Program-made: the position numbers and the translations under genes
DNA from: Brevundimonas intermedia
GTDB lineage: Bacteria; Pseudomonadota; Alphaproteobacteria; Caulobacterales; Caulobacteraceae
Assembly: GCF_027922165.1 (NCBI RefSeq)
Contig: NZ_BSFD01000009.1
Span: 62,001-126,000, forward strand
DNA length: 64,000 bases
Direction: 5' to 3'
Part shown: piece by piece, positions 7,910 through 16,643 of the stretch
Numbering within the stretch: the first letter of the stretch is position 1
Layout of the letters: the number at the start of each line of letters is the position of its first letter
Notes under the pieces: generated by a model
Told to the model about the DNA's origin: nothing
What the model saw: only the letters and a program-made list of their open reading frames with translations
Database searches by the model: none

Positions 7910-9328
7910 ATGAAGTCGATCTTCCGAAAACGTTCCGCCGAGGACAACGGGGAGGTTTCGGAACTTCGCAGCACGATGGCGGCGGTCCAGCGGTCCCAGG
8001 CGGTGATCGAGTTCGGGCTGGATGGAACCATCATCAAGGCCAATCCAAACTTTCTCGCCGTGGTGGGCTATGGGCTGGACGAGGTTCAGGGGCGCCATCA
8101 CCGCATCTTCATGGACCCCGTCGAGGCCGCCTCGCCCGACTACGCCACGCTGTGGAGAAGGCTGAACTCCGGCGAGTTCATCGCCGACAAGTTCGTCCGT
8201 TACGGCAAGGGCGGGGCCCGCGCCGTGATCGAGGCCAGCTATAATCCGATCTTCGACGTCGATGGAAAACCTTACAAGGTGGTCAAATTCGCCACGGACG
8301 TCACCGCCGCCGAGGCGGAGCGTGAGCGCCGCGCCGAGGCCGACCATGAGGCGGCGGAGGTTCAGGCCGCCGTGCTCCGGGGGACGGGTCGGGCCCTGTC
8401 GGCCATGGCGGACGGCGACCTGTCCTACCGGATCGGCGACGACTTCCCCAAGGTCTATGCCTCGCTGCGCGAGGACTTCAACCGCGCCCTGGCGGCGATG
8501 GATCAGGCGGTCGGCGACATCCGCGGCAATGCGGTTTCGATGCAATCCGGGGTCAACGAAATCAGCCGCGCGTCCGAGGACCTGTCGCGGCGGACCGAAA
8601 GACAGGCCGCCAGTCTGGAGGAAACGGCTGCAGCCCTGGACAAGATCACGGTGACGATCCGTCAGACGGCCGAAAACGCCCAGGCGGCGGACGCCGTGGT
8701 GAGCCAGACCCGCCTTCAGGCCGAGACCGGCGGCGGGGTCGTGCAGCGCGCCATATCGGCCATGGGCGAGATCGAGAAATCCTCGGACCAGATCGGCCAG
8801 ATTATCGGGGTGATCGACGAGATCGCCTTCCAGACCAATCTTCTGGCTCTGAACGCCGGGGTCGAGGCGGCGCGCGCGGGCGAGGCCGGTCGCGGCTTCG
8901 CGGTCGTGGCGTCAGAAGTCCGGGCCCTGGCCCAGCGGTCGGCGGACTCGGCGCGCGAGATCAAGGCCCTGATCTCCGCCAGCGGGGTGCAGGTCAAGGA
9001 CGGCGTCACCCTGGTGCGCGAATCCGGCGACGTCCTGGCCGGGATCGCCGAGCGCATCAACGAGATCACCCAGCTGATGGCCGAGGTCCGCACCTCGACC
9101 CAGGAACAGTCGATGGGCTTGGCGGAGGTCAACAGCGCCGTCAACGACATGGACCAGGTCACACAACAGAATGCGGCGATGGTGGAGCAATCGACCGCCG
9201 CCAGCCTGAGCCTCAGCCAGGAAGCGACCGATCTCGCGCAGCTGGTGGGCCGGTTCCAGGTCAGCGAGGGCGGCGCGCCCGCGCCGATCCGCCAGGCCCA
9301 GGCCCGGATCGAAGCCTTCGCCGCCTAG
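7910..9328 (+). CDS. Soluble PAS-domain methyl-accepting chemotaxis protein (MCP1)
   Basis: 472 residues from the ATG at 7910; a TTG at 7892 is possible but less likely. There is no transmembrane segment, so the receptor is cytoplasmic. One PAS domain (about 20-130) contains [23 protein letters not shown] and the conserved [20 protein letters not shown]. Then comes a HAMP-like linker and a full MCP signalling domain with the hairpin tip [20 protein letters not shown]. It would relay an intracellular signal such as redox or energy state to CheA. It lacks a C-terminal CheR-binding pentapeptide. It is a paralogue of the gene at 10083. Confidence 0.93.
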   Translation: MKSIFRKRSAEDNGEVSELRSTMAAVQRSQAVIEFGLDGTIIKANPNFLAVVGYGLDEVQGRHHRIFMDPVEAASPDYATLWRRLNSGEFIADKFVRYGKGGARAVIEASYNPIFDVDGKPYKVVKFATDVTAAEAERERRAEADHEAAEVQAAVLRGTGRALSAMADGDLSYRIGDDFPKVYASLREDFNRALAAMDQAVGDIRGNAVSMQSGVNEISRASEDLSRRTERQAASLEETAAALDKITVTIRQTAENAQAADAVVSQTRLQAETGGGVVQRAISAMGEIEKSSDQIGQIIGVIDEIAFQTNLLALNAGVEAARAGEAGRGFAVVASEVRALAQRSADSAREIKALISASGVQVKDGVTLVRESGDVLAGIAERINEITQLMAEVRTSTQEQSMGLAEVNSAVNDMDQVTQQNAAMVEQSTAASLSLSQEATDLAQLVGRFQVSEGGAPAPIRQAQARIEAFAA

Positions 9329-9381
9329 GGCGGGCCCGTTCGCCCGCGTTTGGTCGCCGGCGCCGCGTTCTGACGCCTGCT

Positions 9382-9439
9382 TCATCGCCGACCGGCGCCC
9401 GTCGCGGGCGGGGCTAATGGCCCTGGGGGAGGCGGGTTG
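9382..9439 (+). pseudogene. Remnant copy of nth 3' end
   Basis: 53 of 58 bases match the last 58 bases of nth (7743-7800), in the same orientation and lying downstream of MCP1. The fourth cluster cysteine codon has become CGC and the stop codon TAG has become TGG. It is too short to encode anything. It is most simply explained as the junction scar of a tandem duplication of the nth-tail/MCP unit. The remainder of 9329-9467 has no other recognisable content. Confidence 0.75.
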
Positions 9440-9467
9440 GGGCGGCCCCGATGGAAGCCGCCTTCCG

Positions 9468-9935
9468 CTAGGTCTCGCTCGCCTCCAGATCGGCGATCAT
9501 CTTCTGAAGGAGATCGCGCAGCTGGGCGATCTGCGGCTCGGAAAGCGGCAGACGCTCCACGACCTCGCGGCGAACGTCCATAACCTGCGGCCTCAGGCTC
9601 CAGGCCTTGGCCGTGGGCTGGACCCAGACCTTGCGCTCGTCCTTGTCGTCCCGCCGACGGTCCAGCAGGCCGGCGGCCTCCATCTTCTTGACCTGGGGGG
9701 TCAATGCGCCCGTTTCCATATGGGTGCGTCGGCCGACCTCGCCCATGGTCACGGGACCTTCGGTCTCCCAGAGGGCGAGAAGGATGAGGTACTGCGGGTG
9801 GGTCAGGTCCAACGGATCCAGCAGGCGCCGATAGAGACGCGTGACCAGACTGCCGGTCGTCTGGAGGGCCAGACACAACTGAGCGTCGATCTCGAGATCG
9901 GGAATGCGTTCCTGGGCGAGTATTTTGGCGGCCAT
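9468..9935 (-). CDS. MarR family regulator, OhrR-like
   Basis: 155 residues from the ATG at 9935; an upstream in-frame Met adds 16 non-conserved residues. The winged helix is evident (PVTMGEVGRRTHMETGALTPQVKKMEAAGLL, wing RRRDDKDERKVWV; quoted here as two segments). The N-terminal DAQLCLAL places a cysteine at residue 21, where OhrR proteins keep their peroxide-sensing Cys, and THPQYLILLALWE matches that subfamily. It probably represses a peroxide-responsive target. Its divergent neighbour is MCP2, not an ohr gene, and the only OsmC/Ohr-like gene in the window is 23 kb away. Confidence 0.85.
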   Translation of the reverse strand: MAAKILAQERIPDLEIDAQLCLALQTTGSLVTRLYRRLLDPLDLTHPQYLILLALWETEGPVTMGEVGRRTHMETGALTPQVKKMEAAGLLDRRRDDKDERKVWVQPTAKAWSLRPQVMDVRREVVERLPLSEPQIAQLRDLLQKMIADLEASET

Positions 9936-10015
9936 GGGTTTCTTTAGACCACGCTTCGCTCGGGCCAAACAGAACCGAAGCAATTGGTTCCAGCGAACTC
10001 CAAAAATATATAAAC

Positions 10016-10030
10016 AATGATATAATCATT
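10016..10030. promoter_or_regulatory. Candidate MarR operator between marR and MCP2
   Basis: Inverted repeat AATGAT-ATA-ATCATT in an unusually AT-rich divergent gap. The arms extend imperfectly to ACAATGAT/ATCATTTGT. It lies about 80 bp upstream of the MarR start and 53 bp upstream of MCP2. MarR/OhrR sites are typically AT-rich palindromes of this size. The TATAAT inside the repeat could serve as a -10 element. Function is inferred. Confidence 0.5.
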
Positions 10031-10082
10031 TGTTAGGTAGATGGCCCTAATGCCGGCGACCTTGTTCAGAAGGAGCCTGCAA

Positions 10083-11567
10083 ATGTTCGGCAGCAGCCAA
10101 AGACGCCGTGAAGCGGAAGAGCTTCAGGAACTGCGTGAAATGACCGCGGCGCTTCGGCGCGCCCAGGCGGTGATCGAGTTCGAGCTGGACGGCACGATCA
10201 TCACCGCCAACGAGAATTTCCTGGCGGTCGTCGGCTATGATCTGGAAGAGGTTCGGGGGCGGCATCACCGCATCTTCATGGATCCCGCCGAAGCGGCCAC
10301 GCCGGCCTACGCCGATCTCTGGCGCCGGTTGAACGCGGGGGAGTTCGTCGCCGACAAGTTCGTGCGGTACGGCAAGGGCGGCGTGCGGGCGGTGATCGAG
10401 GCGAGCTACAACCCGATCTTCGGCGCCGACGGCAAGCCCTACAAGGTGGTCAAGTTCGCCACCAACGTGACCGAAGTCGAGGTGGAGCGGGAGCGTCGGG
10501 CCGAGGCGGACCAGGCCGCCGCCGAGGTTCAGGCCCTGATCGTCAGGGCGACGGGGTTGGGACTGTCCGCCCTCGCCGAAGGCAATCTGTCGTACCGAAT
10601 CCAGGACGTCTTCCCCGGCGACTACGCGATCCTGCGTGAGGACTTCAATCGCGCCATGGCCGCCCTGGATCAGGCTGTGGGCGTCATTCGCAACAACGCC
10701 GGGTCGATCCAGTCGGGCGCCAACGAGATCAGCAATGCGGCCGAGGATCTCTCGCGCCGCACGGAACGGCAGGCCGCCACCCTGGAAGAGACCGCCGCCG
10801 CCCTGGACCAGATCACCGCCACGGTCCGCAATGCGGCCGAGAACGCCCAGGCGGCCGATACGGTGGTGAGCCAGACCCGACGTCAGGCCGAGACCGGCGG
10901 CGCCGTCGTCCAGCGCGCCGTAACGGCCATGGGCGAGATCGAGGCGTCCTCGAATCAGATCGGCCAGATCATCGGGGTCATCGACGAGATCGCCTTCCAG
11001 ACCAATCTGCTCGCCCTGAACGCCGGGGTCGAGGCGGCGCGCGCGGGCGAGGCCGGTCGCGGCTTCGCGGTCGTGGCGTCAGAAGTCCGGGCCCTGGCCC
11101 AACGGTCGGCGGACTCGGCGCGCGAGATCAAGGCCCTGATCTCCGCCAGCGGGGTGCAGGTCAAGGACGGCGTCACCCTGGTGCGCGAGTCCGGCGAGGC
11201 CCTGACGGCCATCGCCGAACGGGTCAACGAAATCACCCATCTGATGGGCGAGATCCGCGCCTCGACCCAGGAGCAGGCCCTGGCCCTGACCGAGGTCAAT
11301 AAGGCGGTCAACGAGATGGACCAGGTCACACAACAGAATGCGGCCATGGTCGAGGAGACGACCGCCGCCAGCCTGAACCTGAACCGCGAGGCGGCCGACA
11401 TGACGCAGCTGGTCGGCCGGTTCGAGGTCAGCGGGGGCGGGGCCGGCCAGGCGCCGGCGCCGCTCCGCCGGGCCCAGGCGCGGATCGAGGCCTTCGCCGC
11501 AGAGTCGGCGCTGCCCAAGCCGCGTCTCGTCGCCGGCGGCGGAGGCGGCGACTGGGAGAGCTTCTAG
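10083..11567 (+). CDS. Soluble PAS-domain methyl-accepting chemotaxis protein (MCP2)
   Basis: 494 residues from the ATG at 10083, which has AAGGAG seven bases upstream. Same architecture as MCP1: no membrane segment, one PAS domain ([20 protein letters not shown]), linker and MCP signalling domain. Unlike MCP1 it has a C-terminal tail ending in DWESF, matching the xWxxF pentapeptide that tethers the CheR/CheB adaptation enzymes. A 173-bp stretch (11016-11188) is almost identical to MCP1 at the DNA level. Its 3' end overlaps the convergent ATP-grasp gene by 4 bp. Confidence 0.93.
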   Translation: MFGSSQRRREAEELQELREMTAALRRAQAVIEFELDGTIITANENFLAVVGYDLEEVRGRHHRIFMDPAEAATPAYADLWRRLNAGEFVADKFVRYGKGGVRAVIEASYNPIFGADGKPYKVVKFATNVTEVEVERERRAEADQAAAEVQALIVRATGLGLSALAEGNLSYRIQDVFPGDYAILREDFNRAMAALDQAVGVIRNNAGSIQSGANEISNAAEDLSRRTERQAATLEETAAALDQITATVRNAAENAQAADTVVSQTRRQAETGGAVVQRAVTAMGEIEASSNQIGQIIGVIDEIAFQTNLLALNAGVEAARAGEAGRGFAVVASEVRALAQRSADSAREIKALISASGVQVKDGVTLVRESGEALTAIAERVNEITHLMGEIRASTQEQALALTEVNKAVNEMDQVTQQNAAMVEETTAASLNLNREAADMTQLVGRFEVSGGGAGQAPAPLRRAQARIEAFAAESALPKPRLVAGGGGGDWESF

Positions 11568-12436
11568 GCGTCCAATCTCGCCATGACGGCGCGGGCGAAA
11601 CCGGCGCCGTCGGCGGGGTCGTGGTCCAGATAGAAGTCGGGCTCAATCAGCTCGGCCTCCATCAGCACCCAGGCGCCCGCGTCGTCGCGGGCCAGGTCGA
11701 TGCGGGCGTAGAGTAGGGGTTCATCGATGGCGGCCAGCACCTGTTCGGCTAGGGCCATTGCCGCGTCGTCCGGCGTCACGGCGGTATAGAGGCCGCCGAA
11801 CTGGACCTGGATGCGGAAGTCGCCGGAGACCGGCCGCTTGTTGACCGCGTGGCTGAACCGGCCGCCGAAGAAGAGCAGCGAGGTCTCGCCCTCGGTCTCG
11901 ATCGATTTCAGATAGGGCTGGATCATGGCCGGGCCTTCCGGGGCGTCGGTCAGGACCTGGCCCGGCGTCAGGCGCAGGGTGCGAAACGCCCCGGCCGAGA
12001 CGGTCGGCTTGATGATCAGGGTTGGAGCGCCGGTCTCGGCGAAGGCGGCGTCCACCTGGTCCTGAGTGATCGCCTCGCTCCAGCGGGTCGGCGGGATGGG
12101 CACGCCCTGGTCCGCCAGTCGGGCCAGATAGGTCTTGTCCGAGTTCCAGCCCAGCACTGACGCCGGATTGGCGACAGGCAGGCCCGCCTCGGTCCAGGTC
12201 GCGCAGGCCTTCAGCCAGCGGGCGTGGTCGCGGTGATAGCCCCAGGCGATGACCGGCAGGATCAGGTCATGGGCCGCCAGAGCCGAGGCGTCCTCGACAT
12301 GATCGGTCCAGGGCGTGGGGACGACGGTCGCGCCGCCGCTTTCCAGCGTCGCCTTCAGCCTGGCCAGAACTTCGGGCCAGCGACCGGCGTAGGTCTTGTC
12401 GGCGGGGTCGGGGGTCAGGACGGCGATCTGGGACAT
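11564..12436 (-). CDS. RimK-like ATP-grasp domain protein
   Basis: 290 residues. The N-terminal region resembles the preATP-grasp fold ([11 protein letters not shown], then [20 protein letters not shown]). The centre has the ATP-grasp Lys strand [14 protein letters not shown], and the C-terminal half has the metal-binding YARIDLARD and [13 protein letters not shown]. Such enzymes form an amide bond through an acyl-phosphate. The substrate is not predictable and no peptide-precursor gene is adjacent. It is divergent from the PfkB kinase across a 92-bp gap carrying a perfect palindrome. Confidence 0.85.
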   Translation of the reverse strand: MSQIAVLTPDPADKTYAGRWPEVLARLKATLESGGATVVPTPWTDHVEDASALAAHDLILPVIAWGYHRDHARWLKACATWTEAGLPVANPASVLGWNSDKTYLARLADQGVPIPPTRWSEAITQDQVDAAFAETGAPTLIIKPTVSAGAFRTLRLTPGQVLTDAPEGPAMIQPYLKSIETEGETSLLFFGGRFSHAVNKRPVSGDFRIQVQFGGLYTAVTPDDAAMALAEQVLAAIDEPLLYARIDLARDDAGAWVLMEAELIEPDFYLDHDPADGAGFARAVMARLDA

Positions 12437-12464
12437 GACGCCTGCCTATCGCAACGCGCCGACG

Positions 12465-12486
12465 CATATAAGGGCTTCCTTATATG
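12465..12486. promoter_or_regulatory. Perfect 9-4-9 palindrome in divergent promoter region
   Basis: Arms CATATAAGG and CCTTATATG are separated by GCTT. It is midway between the divergent ATP-grasp and adenosine-kinase-like genes (28 bp and 42 bp from their starts). Its low GC content stands out. It may be a dimeric regulator's operator or overlap both promoters. No regulator gene is adjacent. Confidence 0.5.
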
Positions 12487-12528
12487 TTTTCGGGTGACGT
12501 TCCGGTCTTCAACCGCTAAGGCGCGACC

Positions 12529-13545
12529 ATGACCCAGAACACCGCCCAATATGACGTCTGCGCTGTCGGCAACGCCATCGTCGACGTGCTCAGCCCCTGT
12601 GACGCCGCCTTCCTGACGGCCCAGGACCTGGCCCCCAACTCCATGCAGCTGGTCGACGCCGAACGCAGCGCCGCCCTGTACGACGCCATGGCGCCGGGGG
12701 TCGAGGCCTCGGGCGGATCGGCCGGCAACACCGTGGCGGGCGTCGGCTCGTTCGGCGGTCGCGCGGCCTATATCGGCAAGGTGGCCGACGATGTCCTGGG
12801 CGAGGTGTTCAGCCACGACATCCGCGCCGCCGGCGTCCACTTCGCCACCCCGGTCCTGACCGGCGGGGCGGACAAGGGCTTCGGCACCGGCCGCTGCCTG
12901 ATCAACGTCCTGTCGGACGGGGCGCGCACCATGGCCACCTTCCTGGGCGCCGCCAACCAGCTGTACGCCGACGACATCGACGAGGCCCTGATCGCCTCCA
13001 GCGAGATCGTCTATCTGGAAGGCTATCTGTTCGACCCGGCGCCGGCCCGCGCCGCCTTCGAACGCGCCGCCGCCGCCGCGCACAAGGCCGGCCGCAAGGT
13101 GGCCATCACCCTGTCCGACACCTTCGTCGTCGCCCGCTGGCGCGCCGAACTGCTCAGCTTCATCGAACAGTCGGCCGACATCGTCCTGGCCAATGAGGCC
13201 GAACTGGGCGCCCTGTTCGAAACCGAAGACTTCGACGCCGCCGCCGCGCAACTGGCCGCCATCGTCGAGATCGCCGCCGTGACGCGCGGCGCGGAAGGCT
13301 CGGTCGTGATCAAGGGCGAGGAGCGCGTCGTCGTCGCCGCCTATCCGGTCGCCAAGGTGATCGACACCACGGGCGCCGGCGACCAGTACGCCGCCGGCTT
13401 CCTGCTGGGCCTGGCGCGCGGTCTGACACTGGAAGAGGCCGGCAAGCTGGGCTCGCTGGCCGCGTCCGAAGTCATCGCCCACTGGGGCCCGCGCCCGATG
13501 GTGAAACTGGCCGACCTGGCCGGGGAAGCCGGGTTGAAGCTGTAA
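12529..13545 (+). CDS. Adenosine kinase-like PfkB family sugar kinase
   Basis: 338 residues. The PfkB signatures are present: GGSAGNTVAGVGSFGGRAAYIG near residues 63-84 (in two parts: SGGSAGNTVAGV and SFGGRAAYIG) and the catalytic DTTGAGDQYAAGF near 282-294 with the anion-hole Gly and catalytic Asp. Alphaproteobacterial proteins of this type are usually annotated as adenosine kinase, which phosphorylates adenosine to AMP in purine salvage; ribokinase-like activity is an alternative. It is monocistronic, with intergenic repeats following it. Confidence 0.9.
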   Translation: MTQNTAQYDVCAVGNAIVDVLSPCDAAFLTAQDLAPNSMQLVDAERSAALYDAMAPGVEASGGSAGNTVAGVGSFGGRAAYIGKVADDVLGEVFSHDIRAAGVHFATPVLTGGADKGFGTGRCLINVLSDGARTMATFLGAANQLYADDIDEALIASSEIVYLEGYLFDPAPARAAFERAAAAAHKAGRKVAITLSDTFVVARWRAELLSFIEQSADIVLANEAELGALFETEDFDAAAAQLAAIVEIAAVTRGAEGSVVIKGEERVVVAAYPVAKVIDTTGAGDQYAAGFLLGLARGLTLEEAGKLGSLAASEVIAHWGPRPMVKLADLAGEAGLKL

Positions 13546-13553
13546 GACCTCTT

Positions 13554-13702
13554 CCTTCTCCCCTTGCGGGAGAAGGTGGCCCGAAGGGCCGGATGAGGGG
13601 TCCGCCGGTGGGCCAGTTCGCACCCCCTTGCCCCTCACCCTTTCGCGCAAGACCGATCGCTGATGCTCTCGGGCGCTCAAGCCCTCTCCCGGCGGGAGAG
13701 GG
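13554..13702. repeat. Paired hairpin intergenic repeats
   Basis: Two related hairpins flank about 105 bp. The first is CCTTCTCCC-(5)-GGGAGAAGG at 13554-13576, followed by the hallmark GGTGGCCCGAAGGGCCGGAT. The second is CCCTCTCCC-GGC-GGGAGAGGG at 13682-13702. Such elements are common between genes in Caulobacterales genomes. The position between convergent genes suggests that they end transcription of both. There is no T-run, so classical Rho-independent termination is not implied. Confidence 0.75.
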
Positions 13703-13711
13703 TGCGCCGTG

Positions 13712-14842
13712 TCAGCTCTTCCACCTTAGCGTCGTGGGCTGGATCGGGTTCACGAACGCCCGCCCCTCAGCCCTGCTCCTGGCCCATTCGCGTTTCAGCT
13801 GCTGATACCATTTGGCCTGTTTGTCGGCGTCGTCGATCCAGATCAGGGCGGGGTCGTAGCGCAGGCCTTCGTTCTGCAGGTTCACCATGCCGCCGTCCTG
13901 TTTCAGGAAGGCGACCACCCCCATCCGCAGGAAGGGTTTGGCCAGGTCGAAGACCCAGTGGTCCGACCAGAAGATCTGGGTGATCCGCGTCTTCGTCTCG
14001 CTGATCGGGGTCAGGCAGGTCAGGGCCAGGACCTGTTTTTCGCCGACCTGGATATGCTCCCAGCGGTAGCCGGGCAGGCGGAAGGTGATCTCTGTCGCCG
14101 GGGCGCCGCCCAGGATCTTGTAGAGCCGGCTGTTGGACGAGGGGGCGTGGCGCGCCATGGCCCAGCCGAAATCGGCGGGGACGAAGGCCTTGGCCTTTTC
14201 GTGCATCGAACGTTCGGACCGCCACCACCATTGCTGGTGGACATAGGGGCCGTGGGCCGGGTCCATCAGGCCGACGACGGCGTGGTCGATATGGCTGTCG
14301 AACTCCATCGTCTCGACCAGTTTCGGCCCCGCCCCGACCACGCCGGGGAAGACCGGCGGCGCGTCGTCCGGCTCCATCGGATTGCGGGCGTCGGACGCCA
14401 TCCAGACGAAGACCATGCCCTGGCTCTCGCGTACCGGAAAGGCGCGCACCTTGATGCGGTTCGCCTCGAAGGCCTGATCCTCGACCAGGGACGGAATGGC
14501 GGCGCAGACCCCGTCGGGGCGGAAGCGCCAGCCGTGATAGGGGCATTCGATGGTCTCGCCCTCGCCGGGCTTTTCGACCAGTTTCCCCGCCGACAGGGGC
14601 GCGGCGCGGTGGGGGCAGATGTCGCGCATCGCATAGACGGCCCCGGCCCGGGTGCGGCCGATCAGGACGGGCTCGCCCATGATCTCGTAGCGTTTCAAAC
14701 CGGCCGGAGCGACGTCGCGGGACAGGGCGACGAAATACCAGGCGTCGGTGACGAACCCTTTGCCGAAGGGCTGGGCGCCGACCTTCGACGGGGCGGCTTC
14801 GGCTTGCGGGGACTGGACGGGGGGAGCGTCTGCAGGCTTCAT
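13712..14842 (-). CDS. Rieske [2Fe-2S] aromatic ring-hydroxylating oxygenase alpha subunit
   Basis: 376 residues. The Rieske cluster motif is CPHRAAPL with CPYHGW some 20 residues later (Cys-x-His and Cys-x2-His, about residues 69-93). The catalytic domain carries SHIDHAVVGLMDPAHGPYVH with candidate Asp and His ligands for the mononuclear iron. The length suits vanillate O-demethylase/phenylpropionate dioxygenase-like oxygenases. It needs a ferredoxin reductase partner, and none is nearby. The substrate is unknown. It is divergent from a secreted hydrolase. Confidence 0.9.
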   Translation of the reverse strand: MKPADAPPVQSPQAEAAPSKVGAQPFGKGFVTDAWYFVALSRDVAPAGLKRYEIMGEPVLIGRTRAGAVYAMRDICPHRAAPLSAGKLVEKPGEGETIECPYHGWRFRPDGVCAAIPSLVEDQAFEANRIKVRAFPVRESQGMVFVWMASDARNPMEPDDAPPVFPGVVGAGPKLVETMEFDSHIDHAVVGLMDPAHGPYVHQQWWWRSERSMHEKAKAFVPADFGWAMARHAPSSNSRLYKILGGAPATEITFRLPGYRWEHIQVGEKQVLALTCLTPISETKTRITQIFWSDHWVFDLAKPFLRMGVVAFLKQDGGMVNLQNEGLRYDPALIWIDDADKQAKWYQQLKREWARSRAEGRAFVNPIQPTTLRWKS

Positions 14843-14879
14843 GCGCGCCTTCTAACAGAGGGGCGCGGGGTCTGTCCTC

Positions 14880-14892
14880 CTGTAGCCTACAG
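14880..14892. promoter_or_regulatory. Short palindromes in Rieske/hydrolase divergent gap
   Basis: CTGTAG-C-CTACAG (6-1-6) is followed 3 bp later by a second inverted pair, ACTTT-(7)-AAAGT, within the 109-bp divergent intergenic region. The AT-rich patch stands out. These may be operator or promoter elements for the oxygenase or the hydrolase, but no regulator is adjacent and no promoter hexamers are convincing. Confidence 0.35.
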
Positions 14893-14951
14893 AGAACTTT
14901 ACAAAACAAAGTAGAGGCGGCATAAGGACCGTCTCACAGGGGAGTTTCGCC

Positions 14952-15917
14952 ATGTTTCGCGTTCTAGGTTTCGCCGCCATGCTGTTCGTCGCCTCCGCCG
15001 CCCAAACTCCGGTTCGGGCCCAGGACGGGCATGGGGCCCATCCCGAGGCCGGCCACGGTCATCATCACGCGGAGTTCGCCTCCGACCGCATCCACGTCCG
15101 GGTGGACGGGGATATGGACGGGCGTGACATCATCCTGATCCCCGGCCTCAGTTCCTCGCCGGAGATCTGGCAGGGGACGGTAGATCACCTGACGGCCCAG
15201 GAGGGCGTCGGCTGGCGCGTCCATCGCATCCACGTCCAAGGCTTCGCCGGCGCTCCGGCTGAAGGCAACGCCCAGACCGGCGCGACGCCCGGTCCCGTCG
15301 CCGCCCCGGTCGCCGAGGAAATCGCTCGCTATATTCGCGAGAAGGGTCTGAGCCGCCCCGCCGTGGTCGGTCACTCGATGGGCGGGACCATCGGCCTGAT
15401 GCTGGCGGCGCGCCATCCGGACAGTGTCGGCAAGCTGATGGTGGTGGACATGATCCCCTTCATGGGCGCCATGTTCGGCCCGCCCGGAACCACGGTCGAG
15501 GCGGTGACGCCGGTCGCGGACCAGATTTACGCTGCTCAGGCCAACAGTCCGCGCGAGGCCTATGTCGCCCAGGCGACGACGGCCATCAACGGCATGATCA
15601 ATACCGAAAGCCGCCGCGAAGAGGCGCTGGAGGACATGCGGACCAGCGACCAGAAGGTCTCGGCCGCCGCCTTTCGCGAACTGGTGACCACCGATCTGCG
15701 GCCCGAACTGAAGAAGATCACCGCCCCGACCGAGGTCCTGTACGTCAAGTTCAACGACCCGCGCATGACGCCCCAGATCACCGACGCCATCTATCAGATG
15801 TCCTACGCCGGCCTGCCCGGCGTGAAACTGAAGCGGATCGACGACAGCGCCCATTTCATCATGTTCGACCAGGCCCAGGCCTTCTACGGCGAGCTGGACG
15901 CCTTCCTGCCGCGATGA
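14952..15917 (+). CDS. Exported alpha/beta hydrolase with His-rich N-terminus
   Basis: 321 residues. A Sec signal peptide (about residues 1-24, ending PVRAQ) precedes a His-rich stretch (HGAHPEAGHGHHHAE). The alpha/beta-hydrolase core follows: IILIPGLSSSPEIW for the oxyanion side, nucleophile elbow VGHSMGGT, and a C-terminal DDSAHFIMFDQ with the catalytic His. It is probably periplasmic. The substrate, an ester or amide, is unknown. The His cluster could bind metal. It overlaps the following methyltransferase by 4 bp (ATGA). Confidence 0.88.
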   Translation: MFRVLGFAAMLFVASAAQTPVRAQDGHGAHPEAGHGHHHAEFASDRIHVRVDGDMDGRDIILIPGLSSSPEIWQGTVDHLTAQEGVGWRVHRIHVQGFAGAPAEGNAQTGATPGPVAAPVAEEIARYIREKGLSRPAVVGHSMGGTIGLMLAARHPDSVGKLMVVDMIPFMGAMFGPPGTTVEAVTPVADQIYAAQANSPREAYVAQATTAINGMINTESRREEALEDMRTSDQKVSAAAFRELVTTDLRPELKKITAPTEVLYVKFNDPRMTPQITDAIYQMSYAGLPGVKLKRIDDSAHFIMFDQAQAFYGELDAFLPR

Positions 15918-16537
15918 GCCATCCGGCGGCGGATCGGATCGTCGGCCTGTACGAGGACAAGGCGGCCGACTGGATCTGCGATCGCGGCGCGGCCCTGTAT
16001 TCCGCAGAGGGCGGGCTGGACGAGGCGAAGTGGCTGGACCTCTTCGCCGCCGACCTGCCGCCGGGCGCGTCTATTCTGGACGTCGGATGCGGCTCGGGCT
16101 GGCCGATCGGCGCGGCCCTGCTGGAGCGGGGGTTCAGGGTCGTGGGGCGGGATTCCTCGTCGGCCCTGATCGCCCACGCGCGGCAGACCCTGCCGGCCGG
16201 CGTCTGGGAGACCGCCGACATGCGCGACCCGCCGCCGGACGGCGTGTTCGACGGCGTCCTGGCCTGGCACAGCCTGTTCCACCTGACGCCCGAGGATCAG
16301 CGGCGGGTCCTGCCGGCCCTGGCTCGCCAGGTGGGCGAAGGCGGGCGGCTGATGTTCACCAGCGGCCCCGCCCAGGGAGAGACCCTGGGCGAATGGCGCG
16401 GCGAGCCGCTGTATCACGGCAGTCTGGACCCCGCCGCCTATCGCGCCCTGCTGATCGCGGCCGGCCTGGCGGTGGAGGGCGATGGGGCCGAGACCGGCGT
16501 CTGGCTGGCCCGTCGCGCCTTTCTTTCGGCGAAATAG
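15914..16537 (+). CDS. Class I SAM-dependent methyltransferase
   Basis: 207 residues. SAM-binding motif I is ILDVGCGSGWPIG (about residues 54-66), then FRVVGRDSSSALI, and FDGVLAWHSLFHL as the motif-IV-like region. The family is broad and the methyl acceptor cannot be named. Its start overlaps the hydrolase stop, so the two form a small operon. An inverted repeat (CCGCTCAC/GTGAGCGG, 16538-16564) follows directly and may mark the end of the transcript. Confidence 0.88.
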   Translation: MSHPAADRIVGLYEDKAADWICDRGAALYSAEGGLDEAKWLDLFAADLPPGASILDVGCGSGWPIGAALLERGFRVVGRDSSSALIAHARQTLPAGVWETADMRDPPPDGVFDGVLAWHSLFHLTPEDQRRVLPALARQVGEGGRLMFTSGPAQGETLGEWRGEPLYHGSLDPAAYRALLIAAGLAVEGDGAETGVWLARRAFLSAK

Positions 16538-16564
16538 CCGCTCACGCTGGCGTGAAGTGAGCGG
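16538..16564. terminator. Hairpin after methyltransferase
   Basis: Perfect 8-bp arms CCGCTCAC and GTGAGCGG with an 11-nt loop begin immediately after the methyltransferase stop codon. No T-tract follows, so it may be a weak or Rho-assisted terminator, or a repeat remnant, upstream of the penicillin-binding protein gene. Confidence 0.4.
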
Positions 16565-16643
16565 AGCCGTTTCGGCGGCGGTTCATACGGGGTACACATC
16601 CGTAGGGCTAATCCCGCCGAAGCGCGGTTCTTGAGGATATTCG

